A stretch of DNA of 64,000 nt. It comes from Vitellaria paradoxa. Its lineage: Eukaryota > Streptophyta > Magnoliopsida > Ericales > Sapotaceae. The DNA lies in NCBI GenBank assembly GCA_019916065.1, contig CM034234.1, forward strand, positions 6,980,342-7,044,341. The letters are read 5' to 3'. Both the position numbers and the translations under genes were made by a program. Below, one piece after another: positions 1 through 13,379 of the stretch. Each line of letters starts with the position of its first letter. Position 1 is the first letter of the stretch. A model generated the notes under the pieces. That model had not been told where the DNA came from. It searched no databases and saw only the letters and a list, made by a program, of their open reading frames with translations.

Positions 1-147
1 ACTTAGCAAGACACTGAAGCAGTTACCCTCCTTCCTGCTTTATAGATTTGTCTCCACACGCAGGGAAAGCAAAATGCTGATTGTAAAAGAGTTATTACCA
101 AATAATAATAATAATAATAATAATAAACAGGGTTGATAGGAGAGGAA

Positions 148-862
148 TAGGGATGTCAACGGAGTAGGTATAGGGCGGGTATGACATTCCCCGTCCTCGT
201 CCCCCATCCCCGAGAAAAAAAAATTTTTCATACCCGTCCCCACGAGATAATGAATTCCTCGTCCCCGTCCCCGTTTACCCGCTAAGTATACTAACTATTA
301 CAAATTATATATTATATGTATAAAATAAATATTTAAAACTATTATAAATATTATATATATTAAATAAATTATATATTACATATATAAAATTATATATATT
401 AAATAAAAATATATAAATATTTAAAATTATTATAAACATTATATATATTAAATAAAATATATATTATATAGATAATATTATATATTAAGTAAAAATCTAT
501 ATTGCATATATATATTAAATAAAAATTAAAAATATATATACAAATCTTTGACTTTAACTGGTGCACTGAACTAAAGAGGAAGAAACATTTATTTATAACC
601 TCACAAGACCTTTACTTCTTTGTAAGAAATCGATGTGGAACTTCTAAATGAGCTACCACGCCAACAAAATTAATAAATAAATATTTAAATAGGTACGGGG
701 CAGGGTGGGGACTATCGTACCTTCCTTGTCCCCGTACCCGTTCGAGTAACATTTTAAATCTCTATGCCCGTCCCCATCTTCGCTACTAACATACTCATAT
801 CCTTCATGAACGAGGTGAATGAAGCGGGTACCCACCGGGTACCGGTATATTTGACATCCCTA
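148..862. mobile_element. Nonautonomous hAT-type element, 715 bp
   Basis: The ends are inverted repeats TAGGGATGTCAA (148) and TTGACATCCCTA (ends 862). The flanking 8-mers gagaggaa (140-147) and taaaggaa (863-870) agree at 6 of 8 positions, as expected of an aged 8-bp hAT target duplication. The subterminal regions are rich in cgtccccgt and gggtacc runs, and the middle is AT-rich with no coding capacity. It is absent from the duplicate block, so it inserted after the duplication. Confidence 0.8.
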
Positions 863-2389
863 TAAAGGAATTTCTTGGATTTGGAGTTAGGCAATTGGGA
901 AAGAGAAATTCCAACACTAGTTCTTAATTCAAGAGTGAATGAATATAAATTAGGATTACAAATTAAGAATTCGCATTAAAAATTAATCCTCTGGAATGGA
1001 AATATATTTCTCCCCATCTCACACCAACCAAATCTGCCCTTCCAATTAATAAATCCATAATAATTATTCCAAACCACTGACCTAGGGGATTAATGATACT
1101 TAACTTTGAGGAAATTATTAAAAAACTTCAATCACAGTATCTTTGCAATGGGAAACTTGTATTGTATGACAATGTTTGTTTGGGGGATAAAAACGAGGGA
1201 TTGAATAACCACTATTTTTATTAAGTTGACTTAGTTCTGTGTTTGGTTTGCAGTATTACAACTTCGGATTGGATTTCATATCCTTCAAAATGGGGATAAG
1301 TAATACCATGGGAGACACGGTATTATTTATTCCTCATTTCTGGATTTGTTTGTTGCCAAAATCTAAAAATTTAAAATTATTTCTTGTTACATGTCATGTT
1401 AAATCACTCTTTTATCCCACTTTATATTTCATCAACCAAGTATAAAAAAATAATCTCACATAAAAATTAATCCCATATTATATCTAATTCTATACATTAT
1501 TCCATGGTATTACTTATACTCTATCGTTCAATTCCTCCAAACAAACACAGCTATATGTACAATGCGTAATTCATTTGAATGAATTCCGTACGCCCGCAAA
1601 GGAGCCGGTGGCTGTCATTGGCAAATGGAAGATGTGACCTTCAGTGCTCTTTCACAACTCATGCGTAATTAACGCGAAGTTAAACTATTATTCCGTATTT
1701 ATTAAAGTCTTATTTGGTGGCATTTATATTTATTATTTCTTTATTTATATTTATAATTTTTTGAAAATTAATAAAAAATATATTTATTAACCTGCTTTTG
1801 TTATGAACGAGGGACTGGACAAAATTTTGATCCCGAACTTCTGTGAAGAAACACCTGGCTGATAGTAATCTTTATCGACTTAGCTGGCATCGGGAACGGG
1901 CAACCTTCTCCACTTCCCAGCCATCTGGAAGCTGGAACCTTGGTCATTGGCAATGATTTCCACATACCCAATTTTGTAAACACCAACACAGGAATAGGTT
2001 GTGCCAAGATCTATCCCAATAACTGTTCTCAACTTGATGGCTTCCTCTTTTGCGATAGAAAATACAAAAAAATAAAAACTTAAAAAAAATATAAATAAAA
2101 AAATGTATTTTCACTCTCTTTTTTTTTTTAGTTATAAATATGTTGTCAATTTTTATTGCATCATATTAAAATGAATTATTTTATTCAAATATTTTATTAA
2201 ATTAAAATTATTTTTTAACAAAAAATATAATTAATTTAAGTAAGTAAATTAATATGATATATATTTTATTAAATTATTTTTAATAAATAATATAATTAAA
2301 TTATATTTAACATATTTTATTTTGTTGAACTAAATTTTTAATAAATAATATAATTAAAATTTTTTACTTTAATTAATAACTGTCATAGA

Positions 2390-3048
2390 CTTTGAATTTC
2401 CTGTCTTAACCTGTGTGGTACTTAGACACTTTAACCTTGCTAAGTCAGTTTGACTGTTACTGAGAACCTAAGAACACCAAATATAAGTGAACTAACAAAC
2501 TAAAATAATTTAAGAGAAAAACACAAAAGAGTAATTGGAGAACATTTTTCTATTATTTTTCTTGGATGATTTATAAATGAGAGGTCATCCCTATTTATAG
2601 TCATCCACTTTCTCAATGGACCGTGAGGATTTAATCTAACTAACAGAGAGAATTTAGCGTCTCAAATCTTGTGTCAAAATATTTGCAACATTTACAGAAC
2701 AAATCTTTTCAAGAAAGCCTCTTGCAGAATATACTTCATAATTCTCTACAATATGTATAAGAGAAACTTCTAAAATATACATGATACTTCTAGATATTCA
2801 AGACTATTCTACACTTCTCAAAAATAATCTAAAATACTATAGAAGAATCAAGAATGTACTAGAATATTCTAGAATACACAAAAATATTTCAGAATCTTTT
2901 GGAACCATTTAGAACATTCTAGAATTCTTTAGAAAGTTCTAGAACTCTCAATAATAGTCCAAAAAATACCAATACTTTGCCATTTCTATCACTACCATGT
3001 AGGTGTCCACGGGGTGCTATGTAGGCACCAATGTGGCAAGGTGTGACA
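2390..3048 (-). mobile_element. Ty3/gypsy 3' LTR remnant, minus strand, with HSE-like motifs
   Basis: Read on the minus strand, an LTR begins with TGTCACACC at 3048, directly after a purine-rich tract (ggttggggagaa) that fits a polypurine tract. It has a TATA box (tataaata, complement of 2592-2599) and a transcribed-looking stretch to about 2390. Between 2860 and 2946 lie alternating GAA/TTC palindromes of heat-shock-element type. The right boundary is exact; the far end is approximate. The same LTR sits in the duplicate block at about 11540-12182. Confidence 0.7.
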
Positions 3049-3700
3049 TTCTCCCCAACCTATGCTAGCAATGTCCTCATCACTATTTCACTCCAATACT
3101 TAACAAGTTGTGTCCGAAACTACCACAAGTAATTTTTGCGCTCCCAGCTCACTTCGTTATCCGGTTGGTCCTTTCATTTGATTAAGTACTTGACATAACT
3201 AGAATGGAAGTCGCATCTTGACACAATCCTACAAGTGTGAGGTCGTGATTCTGGCTGATGCCATTTTTGATACTCCCTAGCTAAGATCTTTGACATCTCC
3301 ATGAGATAGTTTCAATAAGTTTACGTGGAGACTCGGTGAATTTTTTTGTGGGGTTAAGAGTAACTTCAACTAATAGGAAATCTTGTCAACCCGTCAAGCA
3401 ATAGAGAATGATCCTTCATACTTGTGCACCAACCCTCTATGACTACAAAGATAGTTGAAAGCTGTGGCATGATACAACAAGATCTTAAGTAAGACAAAGT
3501 TTTCTTCATTAAACTCTACAAGCTGCTTTTGGTACTTGCCCATTTTGTTATCTTTTTAGCAGTATTAGCCAAGTAGTGTTTACTCATACCACCATTTAAC
3601 AAACTTGAAACCTATTAGATTATTACTCGTGTAACCGGTAGCAACTATATTACGCGTCAAGAATTATTGTTCAGTGCCTAACTCAAATGGAAACTATTCC
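3049..3700 (-). pseudogene. Decayed gypsy polyprotein C-terminus (integrase end)
   Basis: The minus strand, next to the LTR, can be read as a broken gypsy integrase C-terminal region. Short stretches such as HRGLVHKYEGSFSI and SLHVNLLKLSHGDVKDLS resemble the usual order in plant gypsy elements: a GL-(V/I)-x-(R/K)-YEGPF motif followed by a FHVS-LKPYHED motif. Stops interrupt it, so it is not functional. The 5' part of the element is missing. The corresponding remnant in the second copy is about 12183-12830. Confidence 0.65.
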
Positions 3701-4735
3701 GTAATCTTGAGTTATTTAATGAGGTTTTACGTAATTCTTTTATTTTCCATAATATAGTAATATATTTAAAAATAATGTAATAAAATAAAATGTAAATGTA
3801 GCAAATGTTAAAATAAATAATTTATGAAAGATTTGAAAAAATAAATAACTATTACAAAAATCTGTAAATAAAATAAATGAAATAAGTTTTTTACCTTTTT
3901 GATTAAGTTATAAAATAAATTAAAATTTACTTTTATATGATTGCTAAAAATATAAATGAAAATAAAATTTGTTTTAGTCTTTCAAAATATTTTTTCTTAC
4001 AAAACCTACAAACATGAAAATAAGACCGCTTACAAATTTAAATTTTTAATTGTCCTTTATTTCTACTAATTTTTTTCACCTATCCTAAATTCAAAATAAA
4101 ATCTCTAATTTTTTTTCTCACCATTCATGAACAAAAAAAAATAATAATAAAATAAAAATAAAAAAGACAAAAAATATCTAACCAGAGAAATTAAAGAAGT
4201 CGAAAATTAACTTTCAAGTAGAGAGGCAAATCATATGTATCTTTCTTTTCAAAAACTTAATTTGAATTTTTTATAATGACAAATATTTTTTTAAAAAATA
4301 TAGAATTAAAATTTGTTATTATAGTAAGTTAATTAATATGACTAAGTGAATTAAAATATATATATAATTGCCTACCCATTTATCAAAATATCTAAAAAAA
4401 ATTGATAACTTACATTTATATATATTTAAAAAATAACAATTTTTGTTATAAAATAAAAATATCTATGACATTATAAATTATATCTTGAATTGAGTTTTTG
4501 CATAAATACTTTTATGACATTATAATTATGTAAAATATATGTAAAAATAATAATTGTATAATTTTAATTTATAAAAAATTATATAAAATATTAAAAATTA
4601 TTTATAGAATGCGAATAACATCACCCAAATCTAATTTGCAATCACTTGTTATCATTAGCTTTTCTATCCATATCAAAATTTAATTATCCTTACTTTCGTC
4701 ACTTTTTCTGTCTCTAAAACTGTGTCAAAAATCAT

Positions 4736-4889
4736 GGGATGTTTGGTAGGTAAAAATTTTATCCAAAAAATAGTAAAAGTATAAAAATTTGATATAAAAG
4801 TAATAAGTGATAAAATTTAATTGGAAGAATGTATAAAAAATTAATAAAAATTGATGAATTTTGATTGATTTTAACAAACCAAACACCCC
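4736..4889. mobile_element. 154-bp MITE (GGGRTGTTTGGT ends)
   Basis: Inverted ends gggatgtttggt (4736) and accaaacacccc (ends 4889) enclose an AT-rich core. Relatives sharing the core occur at 34580-34714, 50326-50460, 51121-51276 and 62661-62806. It interrupts the upstream duplication copy and is missing from the other copy. A target duplication is not clear. Confidence 0.65.
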
Positions 4890-4999
4890 TATAAATTTAT
4901 AGATCCATATCCCTGTAATCGTTGGGTTGATCGTCACAAAAAAAAAAAAAAAAAAAAACAAACAAACAAACTAGCCCTCCGGTCATCCGACCCTCGTTA

Positions 5000-6465
5000 T
5001 ATGATTTAACTTACATGATTTAAAAAAAGCGAAATAAAAAACGAGAGGCAAAATTATTTTTTGTTTCTATAAATCTCTCAAACAACTTTATTTATCACAT
5101 TATATGATTTAAATTAGATTTCATAAAATTTATTGTAACATTTATTTATTAATTTTAATTAATTTAACATGTTGTAAAAATTGCAGTCATGGATCAATAA
5201 ACAAAAATGTTTCTAGATTAATGCTAAAACTAATTTACCGAATCAAATTTAAATAACGTTAAATGCATAATTATTTTTTCTTGTGAATATATGAGAGTAA
5301 CTTTCATAATTTATATGACTTATGACCAAGTGAATATTAAATATTTAATATCTAATAAATGTTTAGTGTATCTTTAATATTAATTATATTAAAAGTTTAT
5401 TTTATATTTTGTTGGAAGTGATAAAAATTTAGAAATAAAAATAATAAAAATTTTTATTTTTTTGTCTTCTTTGAACTATTTTACGAATATAATCATTGAA
5501 AATATTTTTTGTATTACAAATCAATCTTAAAATCGTTTTCAAAAATTTGTTTTGAACAATAATTTTCTAAAATTAAAACTAAATGCGGCCTAATTACTTT
5601 TAAAAATATAATACAAAATAACGAAAATTATATTATAAATAGTGAGTTATGATTAAATATGTACTATGCACAAAAATTAAAGAAAAATAAGAATAAAATT
5701 TAAGATCGTTTTTAATTAAATAGGATAGATATTCATAAATTATTTATTAAATATTTGTATAATTCTATATATTGATTATGATTTCAAATTATTGTAAAAA
5801 GTAAAAATAATTAAATAAAAGTAAATTTTTATTATTTTTTCAGACTAATTAATTGAGAAAAATATTATTTTTAATTACTAATTAATCGATAAAAGTGATA
5901 ATAAATTATTTGATGTGACATTTGTTCTACATGGGAATGGCGTTGGGGATGGCTCGGCGTTGGGATCGCGAGGGTATACTTTTAAATGTCACAAATAATT
6001 CCTTTTTTTAATTTTGAAATTTGACATTCAAATCTTGTACATAGATATGTATATTATATTTTAAATAAATATGTCACAAATGATTTCTTTTTTAAATTTT
6101 AAAATTTGAAATTCAAATCTTATATATATATATATATGTATATTATATTTTAAATAAATGGAGAATTATTTTTTTTTTTGACATTTGTCCTACGTCATCA
6201 AAGTTTCACCACTGTTAGATAAATACTGTTGATCTATGTGAAACTCAAATCAATGAATATGGATTGACAGTCCTGACTGTCATAATTTTTGCTTTCTACT
6301 TATATTATCTACAAGTGTTATATGTATCTATACAACAATATAACTTATTGATTTGACATTTTTATATTTTTAACTGTTAGATTTAATTAATTGTTAGGAT
6401 TACTTCTTTCCCTTTTTATTTTAGTTATTTTTTCGGTCACATCACATGAGAATATGACTCTCACT
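5000..6465. other. AT-rich intergenic DNA without a gene
   Basis: No coding region is supported. The only structure I see is a direct repeat: about 80 bp at 5986-6065 recurs at 6070-6160 (gtcacaaat...ttgaaattcaaatctt...tatattatattttaaataaat). Confidence 0.6.
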
Positions 6466-7342
6466 TAGGATGTAAACGGGTAAGGTACTTGCCTAATTAG
6501 CTGATCCTATTATCAAACCCGTTTATTTTTTACTTACCATTACCGTCCCAAACCCGTTTATGTTTTTAGTTGAAATCTCAAACCCGTCTCATTCCAAACC
6601 CGTGAAACTTGTCCCAAATCCACAAAACCTGTTTATGTTCAATTAGTCAAAGTTACCTCTTAAGTATCTGTTAAATATCCAATTTGAGATAAAAAATAAA
6701 AAATAAGTAAGTGACAAAAATATTTAATTGATTAAATTGAACAAATTCATTGGTTAAATGACCTCCAAGTTTCTTTTTTTTTTAAAGGTAAAAGAAATAT
6801 ACTATAAATAGTAGAAATAAATGTATAAAATACATAAGGGCATACCGCTGGAATAGTATAATAGGAATCACAGTTTATAAAGGATTTTCAAACCCAATAT
6901 GGAAGTTGGAATAATCCATGACATATGAAAATAGCACATAACAAATCATAAATTAAATAAGTCCAAATGAATTATCCTAACAAAGGTAAGAGCAGCTGCC
7001 AACAAAGCACAAATGACATTGACTTAAGAAGTTCAAAAATTTTATTTTAGGGATAAAATTGTATGTAAATATATAAATAAATATTTTATTTTATTTTATT
7101 ACATGGGTACTTTACGGGTACCCTATAGGTATTAGGTATCGAGTACTCTATAAGTATAAACGGATATCGAGTATTGGGTATCAGGTACCCTATAGACAAA
7201 TCTCAAACCAATCCCAAATCCGCACGGGTATTAAATTTCAATCACAAACCCGTCCCAATCCCATTAGGTTATTTCCCAACTGGTTTTTATCGGATTCAGT
7301 CAAGTCAGGTACCCTCGTATACCTGTTCCATTCACATCCCTA
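6466..7342. mobile_element. Nonautonomous hAT element, 877 bp, perfect 8-bp TSD
   Basis: Inverted ends TAGGATGTAAACGGG (6466) and TTCACATCCCTA (ends 7342) are flanked by an identical 8-bp duplication, ctctcact, at 6458-6465 and 7343-7350. An 8-bp target duplication plus TAGGG-type ends are hAT hallmarks. The element has no transposase. Subterminal runs of aaacccgt and gggtacc motifs resemble those of the 148-862 element, so the two belong to one broad family. Confidence 0.9.
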
Positions 7343-7379
7343 CTCTCACTATTCTCATATATTTTTTTGAATACTTTTT

Positions 7380-7885
7380 ATATATAAATGTTTTGAAATT
7401 AATATTTTAATTTTAAATAACAAAATTGTACATATTTATTAAACAATGTATAAATACCTATTAGACAAAATTAACTAGATTTTTTATATAATAAAACTTT
7501 AATTTTCTTAAAAATTTTATTAAAAAATAAACATTATACTTTTTATATATATAATTTTTTAAATTAATAATTTAGTAATAAATAATGAAATTGTACACAT
7601 TTATTAAGCTATGTACATATACTTATTAGACAAAATCAATTAAATTTTTTAATTTTAAAAAATATATTAAAATTTTAATTTTCTTTAAAATTTTATTAAA
7701 AACATTATACTTTTTTATATATAAAAGTTTTTAAATTAATATTTTAGTAATAAATAATAAAATTGTACACATTTATTACACAATGTATGGATATCTATTA
7801 AACAAAGTTAACTAAATTTTTTGTTTAAAAAAAATATATTTAAACTTTAATTTTTTTTAAAATGTCATTAAAAATAAACATTAAA
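7380..7885. repeat. Tandem array, 3 copies of about 165-172 bp
   Basis: Units start near 7380, 7545 and 7717. Each has the order ttaaattaatattt, aaattgtacac, atttatta, tagacaaaatta, then a T/A-rich end with aaacattatactttt. A more diverged fourth unit may lie at about 8060-8180. No coding content. Confidence 0.7.
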
Positions 7886-7889
7886 ATTA

Positions 7890-8774
7890 AAATTTTAATT
7901 TTAGTTTGCTTAAAATTTAAATTTTAAATACATATATTTTTACACTATTTGTGTCATTTATATAATATAAGGAAGTTTAAAATTTAGAATTTGAGATATT
8001 TTCAACTGTTGGATTTGTTTAATGGCTAAAATTATTTTTTTCTCTTATTCTTTTCATATTTTTTTAAATAGTTTTTATGTAAAAGATTTTAACTTAATAT
8101 TTTAAAAAAATTGTGATAATGTTTGTAATAAATAATAAAAAATTACACCTTTATTAGATACTGTATTGATACTTTAATCTCTTTTGATTAGTAATTTTTA
8201 TTTTTATAAGTTATTTTTACACTTTTTCATGTAAATTTATTTTATAAATTTAAATTTAAGCTATTTATACGCCAAATTGTATTTCTATGCCTTTAGGTAT
8301 GGACAATTATTAATATATATTAATACGTAAAATGTATATATAAATGATAGATTGGACTAGTGATTAACCACACTAACTTCCAAATGAATAGCATAAATTC
8401 AATTCTCAACAACAACAAGAAAATCTCAAATATATAAAGTTACCATCATGACAAGGCGCCAGATGCATGGTGCCACGATGGCATGATAGCAGGTTGCCAC
8501 ATAAATTTTTATTATTTTTAAACTAACCAATTTTTTAGCGTGATTATTTGTTTATATTTTACCATAGTTTTTCAACAAAAGTGAGATCAAAATCCTTAAA
8601 AGATTATGCAAGATATTCATCTCGGTTTTTATCATGAAAGATTATACTTTTAGTGTGTTATTGTTGTAAATTTTCAATCACAGTTTATAGACAACTGTGA
8701 AGAAAAAAATGTGATTTACTATCTCACCATTATCAATCACGTTTTTGTGACCGGAATAAAAAGTGACACATTAA
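7890..8774. other. AT-rich intergenic DNA
   Basis: No gene or defined element supported. Includes a diverged unit of the preceding tandem array and ordinary AT-rich sequence. Confidence 0.5.
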
Positions 8775-10225
8775 ACCAAACCAAACCAAACCAAGCCTTT
8801 TCCCACTAGATGGGGTCGGCTATATGGATTTGTCGACACCAATTAGATCCGTTTAGGGGCATGTCCTTTGATAAATCTAGGTAGGTCAGGTCATGTTTAA
8901 TGGTTTATTTCTAGCTTCTCTTGGGTCTTCCTCTACCTCTCCTACTCCTGGCAATCTCCATACTCTCACACCTTCTAATAGGTGCCTCTGCTGGACGCCT
9001 TCTAACATGACCAAACCATCTTAATTGATATCTTCAATCGGTGCTATTCCTACTTTGCCCCTAATCTCCTCGTTCGTAATCCTATCTTTCCTTATAATCC
9101 CGCACATCCACCTTAACATCCTCATCTCCCCAACTGCCATCTTCTGACCATGATTATGCTTTACTGCCTGACACTCTGATCCATATAGTAGCGTTGGTCT
9201 AACCACTACCTTATAATACTTTCCTTTCACCTTGAGGGGGATTTTTCGATTGCACAAAACCCCCGAAGCACTCCTTCATTTGGTCCACCCAACTTGAATC
9301 CTGTGACTTACATCAGTATCAATCCCTCTATCTTGTTGCACCATAGATCTAAGGTACCTAAATTTATCTTTCTCTACAATTTTTTGTGTGCCTAAACTTA
9401 CTTCTATACTACCCGTTATTTTACTTTGACTAAACTTACATTCCATATATTCCGTTTTGCATCGGCTTAGCCTAAACCCTTTTGTCTCTAACGTATCCCG
9501 CCATAATTCTAGCTTAGCATTCACTCATTCTCTCGTCTCATCTATTAAAACAACATCATCTGTAAATAGCATACACCACGGCACCTCATCCTGAATATGT
9601 CTTGTAATCTCATCCATAACTAAAGTAAACAAGTACAGGCTTAACGCTGAGCCTTGATGTAAACCAATCGTGATAGGGAACTCATTAGTCTCTCCACCAG
9701 TCGTCTGTATAGATGTCATGGCTCTATCATACATGTCCTTTATCGCCTCAATATATGCGACACATGCTCCTTTCTTTTCCAATACTCTCCATAGAATCTC
9801 CTTAGGAACCTGATCATATGCCTTCTCTAAATCGATGAACACCATATGTAAATCTTTTTTACATTCTCTATACTGTTCCATTAACCTCCTCAAGAGAAAG
9901 ATAGCCTCCATGGTTGATCTTCCAAGCATGAAACCAAATTGGTTCTCTGAAACGTTTGTTGTCCTTCTTAATCTTCTCTCAATAACTCTCTCCCATAATT
10001 TCATCGTATGACTCATCAATTTAATCCCGCGGTAGTTCGCACAGTTCTGAATATCTCCTTTGTTTTTATATATGGGTATAAGGATACTTTTCCTCCATAC
10101 ATCAGGCATTTTCTTGCTCTTTAGCACTACATTAAAAAGTTTTGTCAACCAACTTATGTCATCCTCTCCTAAGCACCTCCAAACCTCAATAGGGATACCA
10201 TCTGGCCCAACTGCATTTTGGTAAT
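8775..10225 (-). mobile_element. 5'-truncated RTE-type LINE with decayed reverse transcriptase
   Basis: The minus strand encodes the reverse transcriptase of a plant RTE-clade LINE. Visible motifs: [19 protein letters not shown], a RT core with [21 protein letters not shown], and the catalytic box as [10 protein letters not shown], where the family normally has FADD. The C-terminal YGSE(C)W-like region and RR-rich tail follow. The frame is continuous from 10225 to about 9021 with in-frame stops near 9525 and 9276, then shifts by one base at about 9020. The 3' end is the characteristic block next to ttttcccactagatggggtcgg and an (aaacc) repeat tail at 8775. The N-terminal endonuclease is missing, as usual for 5'-truncated copies. 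It is inactive. Confidence 0.85.
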
Positions 10226-10614
10226 TGTATGAAACACCATTGAATGCTAAAAAAGAGTATTTCATACACGGCAAATGCCATTCCAAAATTAGAATGCATT
10301 GTAATTCTTCTATCACTTTTACAATAAATGGTTTTTTCACTTTTTCACAATTTTAGAAGAGGGAATTCAACCCATAACCTCCTACTGAGGAAGTGGATTA
10401 TTAACCCAACGAATTGTCCATATGATCACATAAAACCCAAAAAAAATGGATATAAAATCTATTGCAAACATTGCAAGCTTGGTGTTGTATCATTCCTGTT
10501 CTGACTTTAACCTGGAAAAAAAAAAAACATAAAAAAAAACAAAAATGAAAGATTGTATGAACTAATTCAGATTACTTTGTGGAGCAAAATTTAATGATAT
10601 AACTAATTTTTTTG
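10226..10614. other. Intergenic spacer
   Basis: No gene or repeat family recognised between the LINE truncation point and the start of the second duplication copy. Confidence 0.5.
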
Positions 10615-11539
10615 GAAGACATTGAAGCAGTTACCCTTGTTCCTGCTTTAAAAGGTTTGCCTCTATATGGAAAGCAAATGCTGATTGTAAAAAGTGTTTA
10701 TTACCAAAAATAAAATAAAATAGAAGTAGGGTCGACGGAAAAAAATTCTTTGGATTTGGAGTTATGCAATTGGGAAGAAATTTAACTATTAAAGGAGAAA
10801 AAATATTATATTATGAAAGAGACAAGTTCTAAATTTGTTTTTAATTTAAGAGTGAGTGAATATAAATTCACAAAGGAATAGAGAATTACAAATTAAAAAT
10901 TTACATAAAAAATTAATCATCCGGAGTATAAATATATTTTCCCCATCTGATACCAACCAAATCTTCTCTCAATTAATAAACCCATAATAAATTATTTCAA
11001 ACCAGTGATCTAGAAGATTAATGATTCTTAACTTTGAGCTTGTATTATACATGTACAGTATGTGATTCATTTAAATGAATTATGTAGGTTTCCACATCGT
11101 CTGCAAAGGAGCAGGTCGCTGTGATTTGGCAAATAGAATTGGTCAATCTAGTGTCTTCGCGCAACTCACAACGTAGCGAGCACAAAGCCAACTATTCTTT
11201 CGTATTTTACTAAAGTCTTGTTTGATAACATTTGTATTTACTATTTTTCTATTTATATTTATAAATTTTTTAAAATTAACAATAAAAACGTGTTTGTTAA
11301 ACTTATTTTTATATTTTTGTTTTTAAAAAATAAAAATTAAAAAAATATGTAAACCAAAAAAAATATATTTTCATACTGATTTTTTTGTTATAAATATTTT
11401 ATTAATTTAAACACTTTATTCATTTTTACTGCATCATATTAAAATGAAGTATTTTTATTTAATATATTTTATTTTGTTGAATTAAATTTTTAATAAATAA
11501 TATAATTAAAATAATTTAACTTTATTAATTGATATAATT

Positions 11540-12182
11540 AACAACAGTCACAGACTTAGAATTTCCAGCCTTAACCCGTGTGGCACTTAGACATTTTAAC
11601 CATTTATTCAAGTGTTAAGTTAGCTTCACTCTTATAGGGAAGTTAAGAACACTAAAGATAAGTGAACTAGAAAAGTAAAATAATTTAAGAGAAGAATACA
11701 AAAGAGTAATTGGAAAATGTTTTTTTATTACATTTCATGGTTGGTTTGCAAATGAGGGGGTCACATCTATTTATAATCTTCCACCTCCTCAATGAATACT
11801 AAAATTTAATCCAACTAACGGTGAGGATTTAGTTTATAGAATCCTTCACCAAAATATCTGTAATATTTGCAAGACAAAATTTCTTAAGGAAACCTCGTAG
11901 ACTTTCTTGAATAATCCATAATTTTCTACAATATGTATAAGAGAAGTTAATTCGTAGAATATACGTGACATTTTTAGATATTAAAGACTATTTTACACTT
12001 CTCACTAGAATATTCTAAAATACCCACGAATATTTCAGAATCTTCTGGAACGTTCTAGAATATTCTATAATTCTGTAGAATATTCTAGAACTCTAAAAAG
12101 TAGTTCAAATGATATCAAAACTTTGCCATTTTGTCACTACGGTGTAGGCATCTACGTGGTGCCAATATAGTGAGGTATGACA
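11540..12182 (-). mobile_element. Ty3/gypsy LTR remnant, second copy, with strong HSE-like array
   Basis: Homologous to 2390-3048. The minus-strand LTR starts TGTCATACC at 12182 after a purine tract (gagggagaa). TATA box: complement of 11768-11775. The segment 12048-12094 contains GAAcgTTCtaGAAtaTTC followed by further GAA/TTC units, a textbook alternating heat-shock-element pattern. Decayed integrase C-terminus follows at about 12183-12830. Confidence 0.7.
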
Positions 12183-13379
12183 TTCTCCCTCATTTATGCT
12201 GGTGACATCCTCATTACTGCTTTACTCTAATATTTGGCAAGCTGTGTCCGAAAACTGCCACAAGTAATCTTCGTACTCCCAACTCGTTTTGCGGCTTTGC
12301 TATTTGATTAACTCATCCATTTGATTAAGTACTCGATATGGTTAGAACAAAAGCTACGTCCCGACACAATCCAATGAGCACACAATTCTTTGAGCTAGAA
12401 CTATTTTTACTTCTTGGTTGTGCATGATTGTGATTCTAGCTGGTTCCATTTTTGATACTCCTTAGCTAAGATTTTCCACATCTCCATGATATAGCTGCAA
12501 TAAGCTTACGTGGAAGACTCGTTGAATTTTTTTGTAAAGATCATAATAACTTTAACTGGTAGGAAACTTTGCCGACCCATGGAGCAATAGGGAATGATCC
12601 TTCAAACTTGCGCACCAAACCTTTATGAAGATGCTTGAAAGTTATGGCATGATGTGACAAAATATTAGGCAAGACAAGGTTTTGCTTCATCAAACTCTAC
12701 ATGCCATCTTTTGGTGTTTGCCAATTTCTTCACATTTTGGCAGCATTAACTAAGCATGCCTTGGTCATGTTTGTTTACTCATACCATCCTTTAGCGAACT
12801 TGAAAACTATTAAATTATTGCTTGTGTAACTAGTAGTAACTATATTAAATGTGAAGGATTGTTGTTCACTGGATATCTCAAATGGAGATGTTTTCATAAT
12901 GTGATAGCAAGGTTTAATACATTCTTTTAGTTCTCATAATATAGTAATATATTTAAAAATAATGTAGTAAATAAAATCTAAATATAGTAAATGTTGAAAT
13001 AAATAATTTATGAAAGATTTGAAAAAAAATAACCATTAAGATGATAAAGAAAACGACAAAAGTTTGTAAATAAATTGAAATGAAATAAGTTATTTTTTTT
13101 TATTAAGTTATAAAATAAATTAAAATTTACTTTTATATGATTGCCAAGCATATAAATGAAAATAAAATTTATTTTAATCTTTCACAATATTTTTTTCTTA
13201 CAAACCAAAGAATATTTAACTAGAGAAATTAAAGAATTGAAAAATTAACTTTTAAGTATATAGACAAATTTATCAAACAAAGCATAAGAATCTTTGCTAT
13301 TAAAAAGTTAATTTAAAATTTTTATAATAACAAATATTGTTTTTTAAAAAATTTAAAATGAGAAATTTGTATCATATTA

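Larger units (their letters stand above)
1..5000. repeat. Upstream copy of a 3.5-kb segmental duplication (partner 10615-14110)
   Basis: The segment matches 10615-14110 in order and orientation. Anchors seen by eye: the opening stretch around gaagcagttaccc (18 and 10624), ggatttggagttaggcaat (879 versus 10752), the gypsy LTR (about 2390-3048 versus 11540-12182), cactttttctgtctctaaaa (4700 versus 13975) and gttgggttgatcgtcac (4921 versus 14040). The match stops at about 5000/14110, just after a GC-richer stretch in front of the phosphatase gene, so this copy carries the far upstream region without any phosphatase exon. It has since gained a 715-bp hAT-type insertion and a 154-bp MITE. No gene is visible in it. 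Confidence 0.85.

Noticed and set aside
7380..7885. CRISPR-like array
   Set aside because: Plant nuclear DNA; units are 165-172 bp tandem repeats without spacers.
8775..8800. (AAACC)n run as telomere-like repeat
   Set aside because: Pentamer, not TTTAGGG type, and it is the tail of the LINE.
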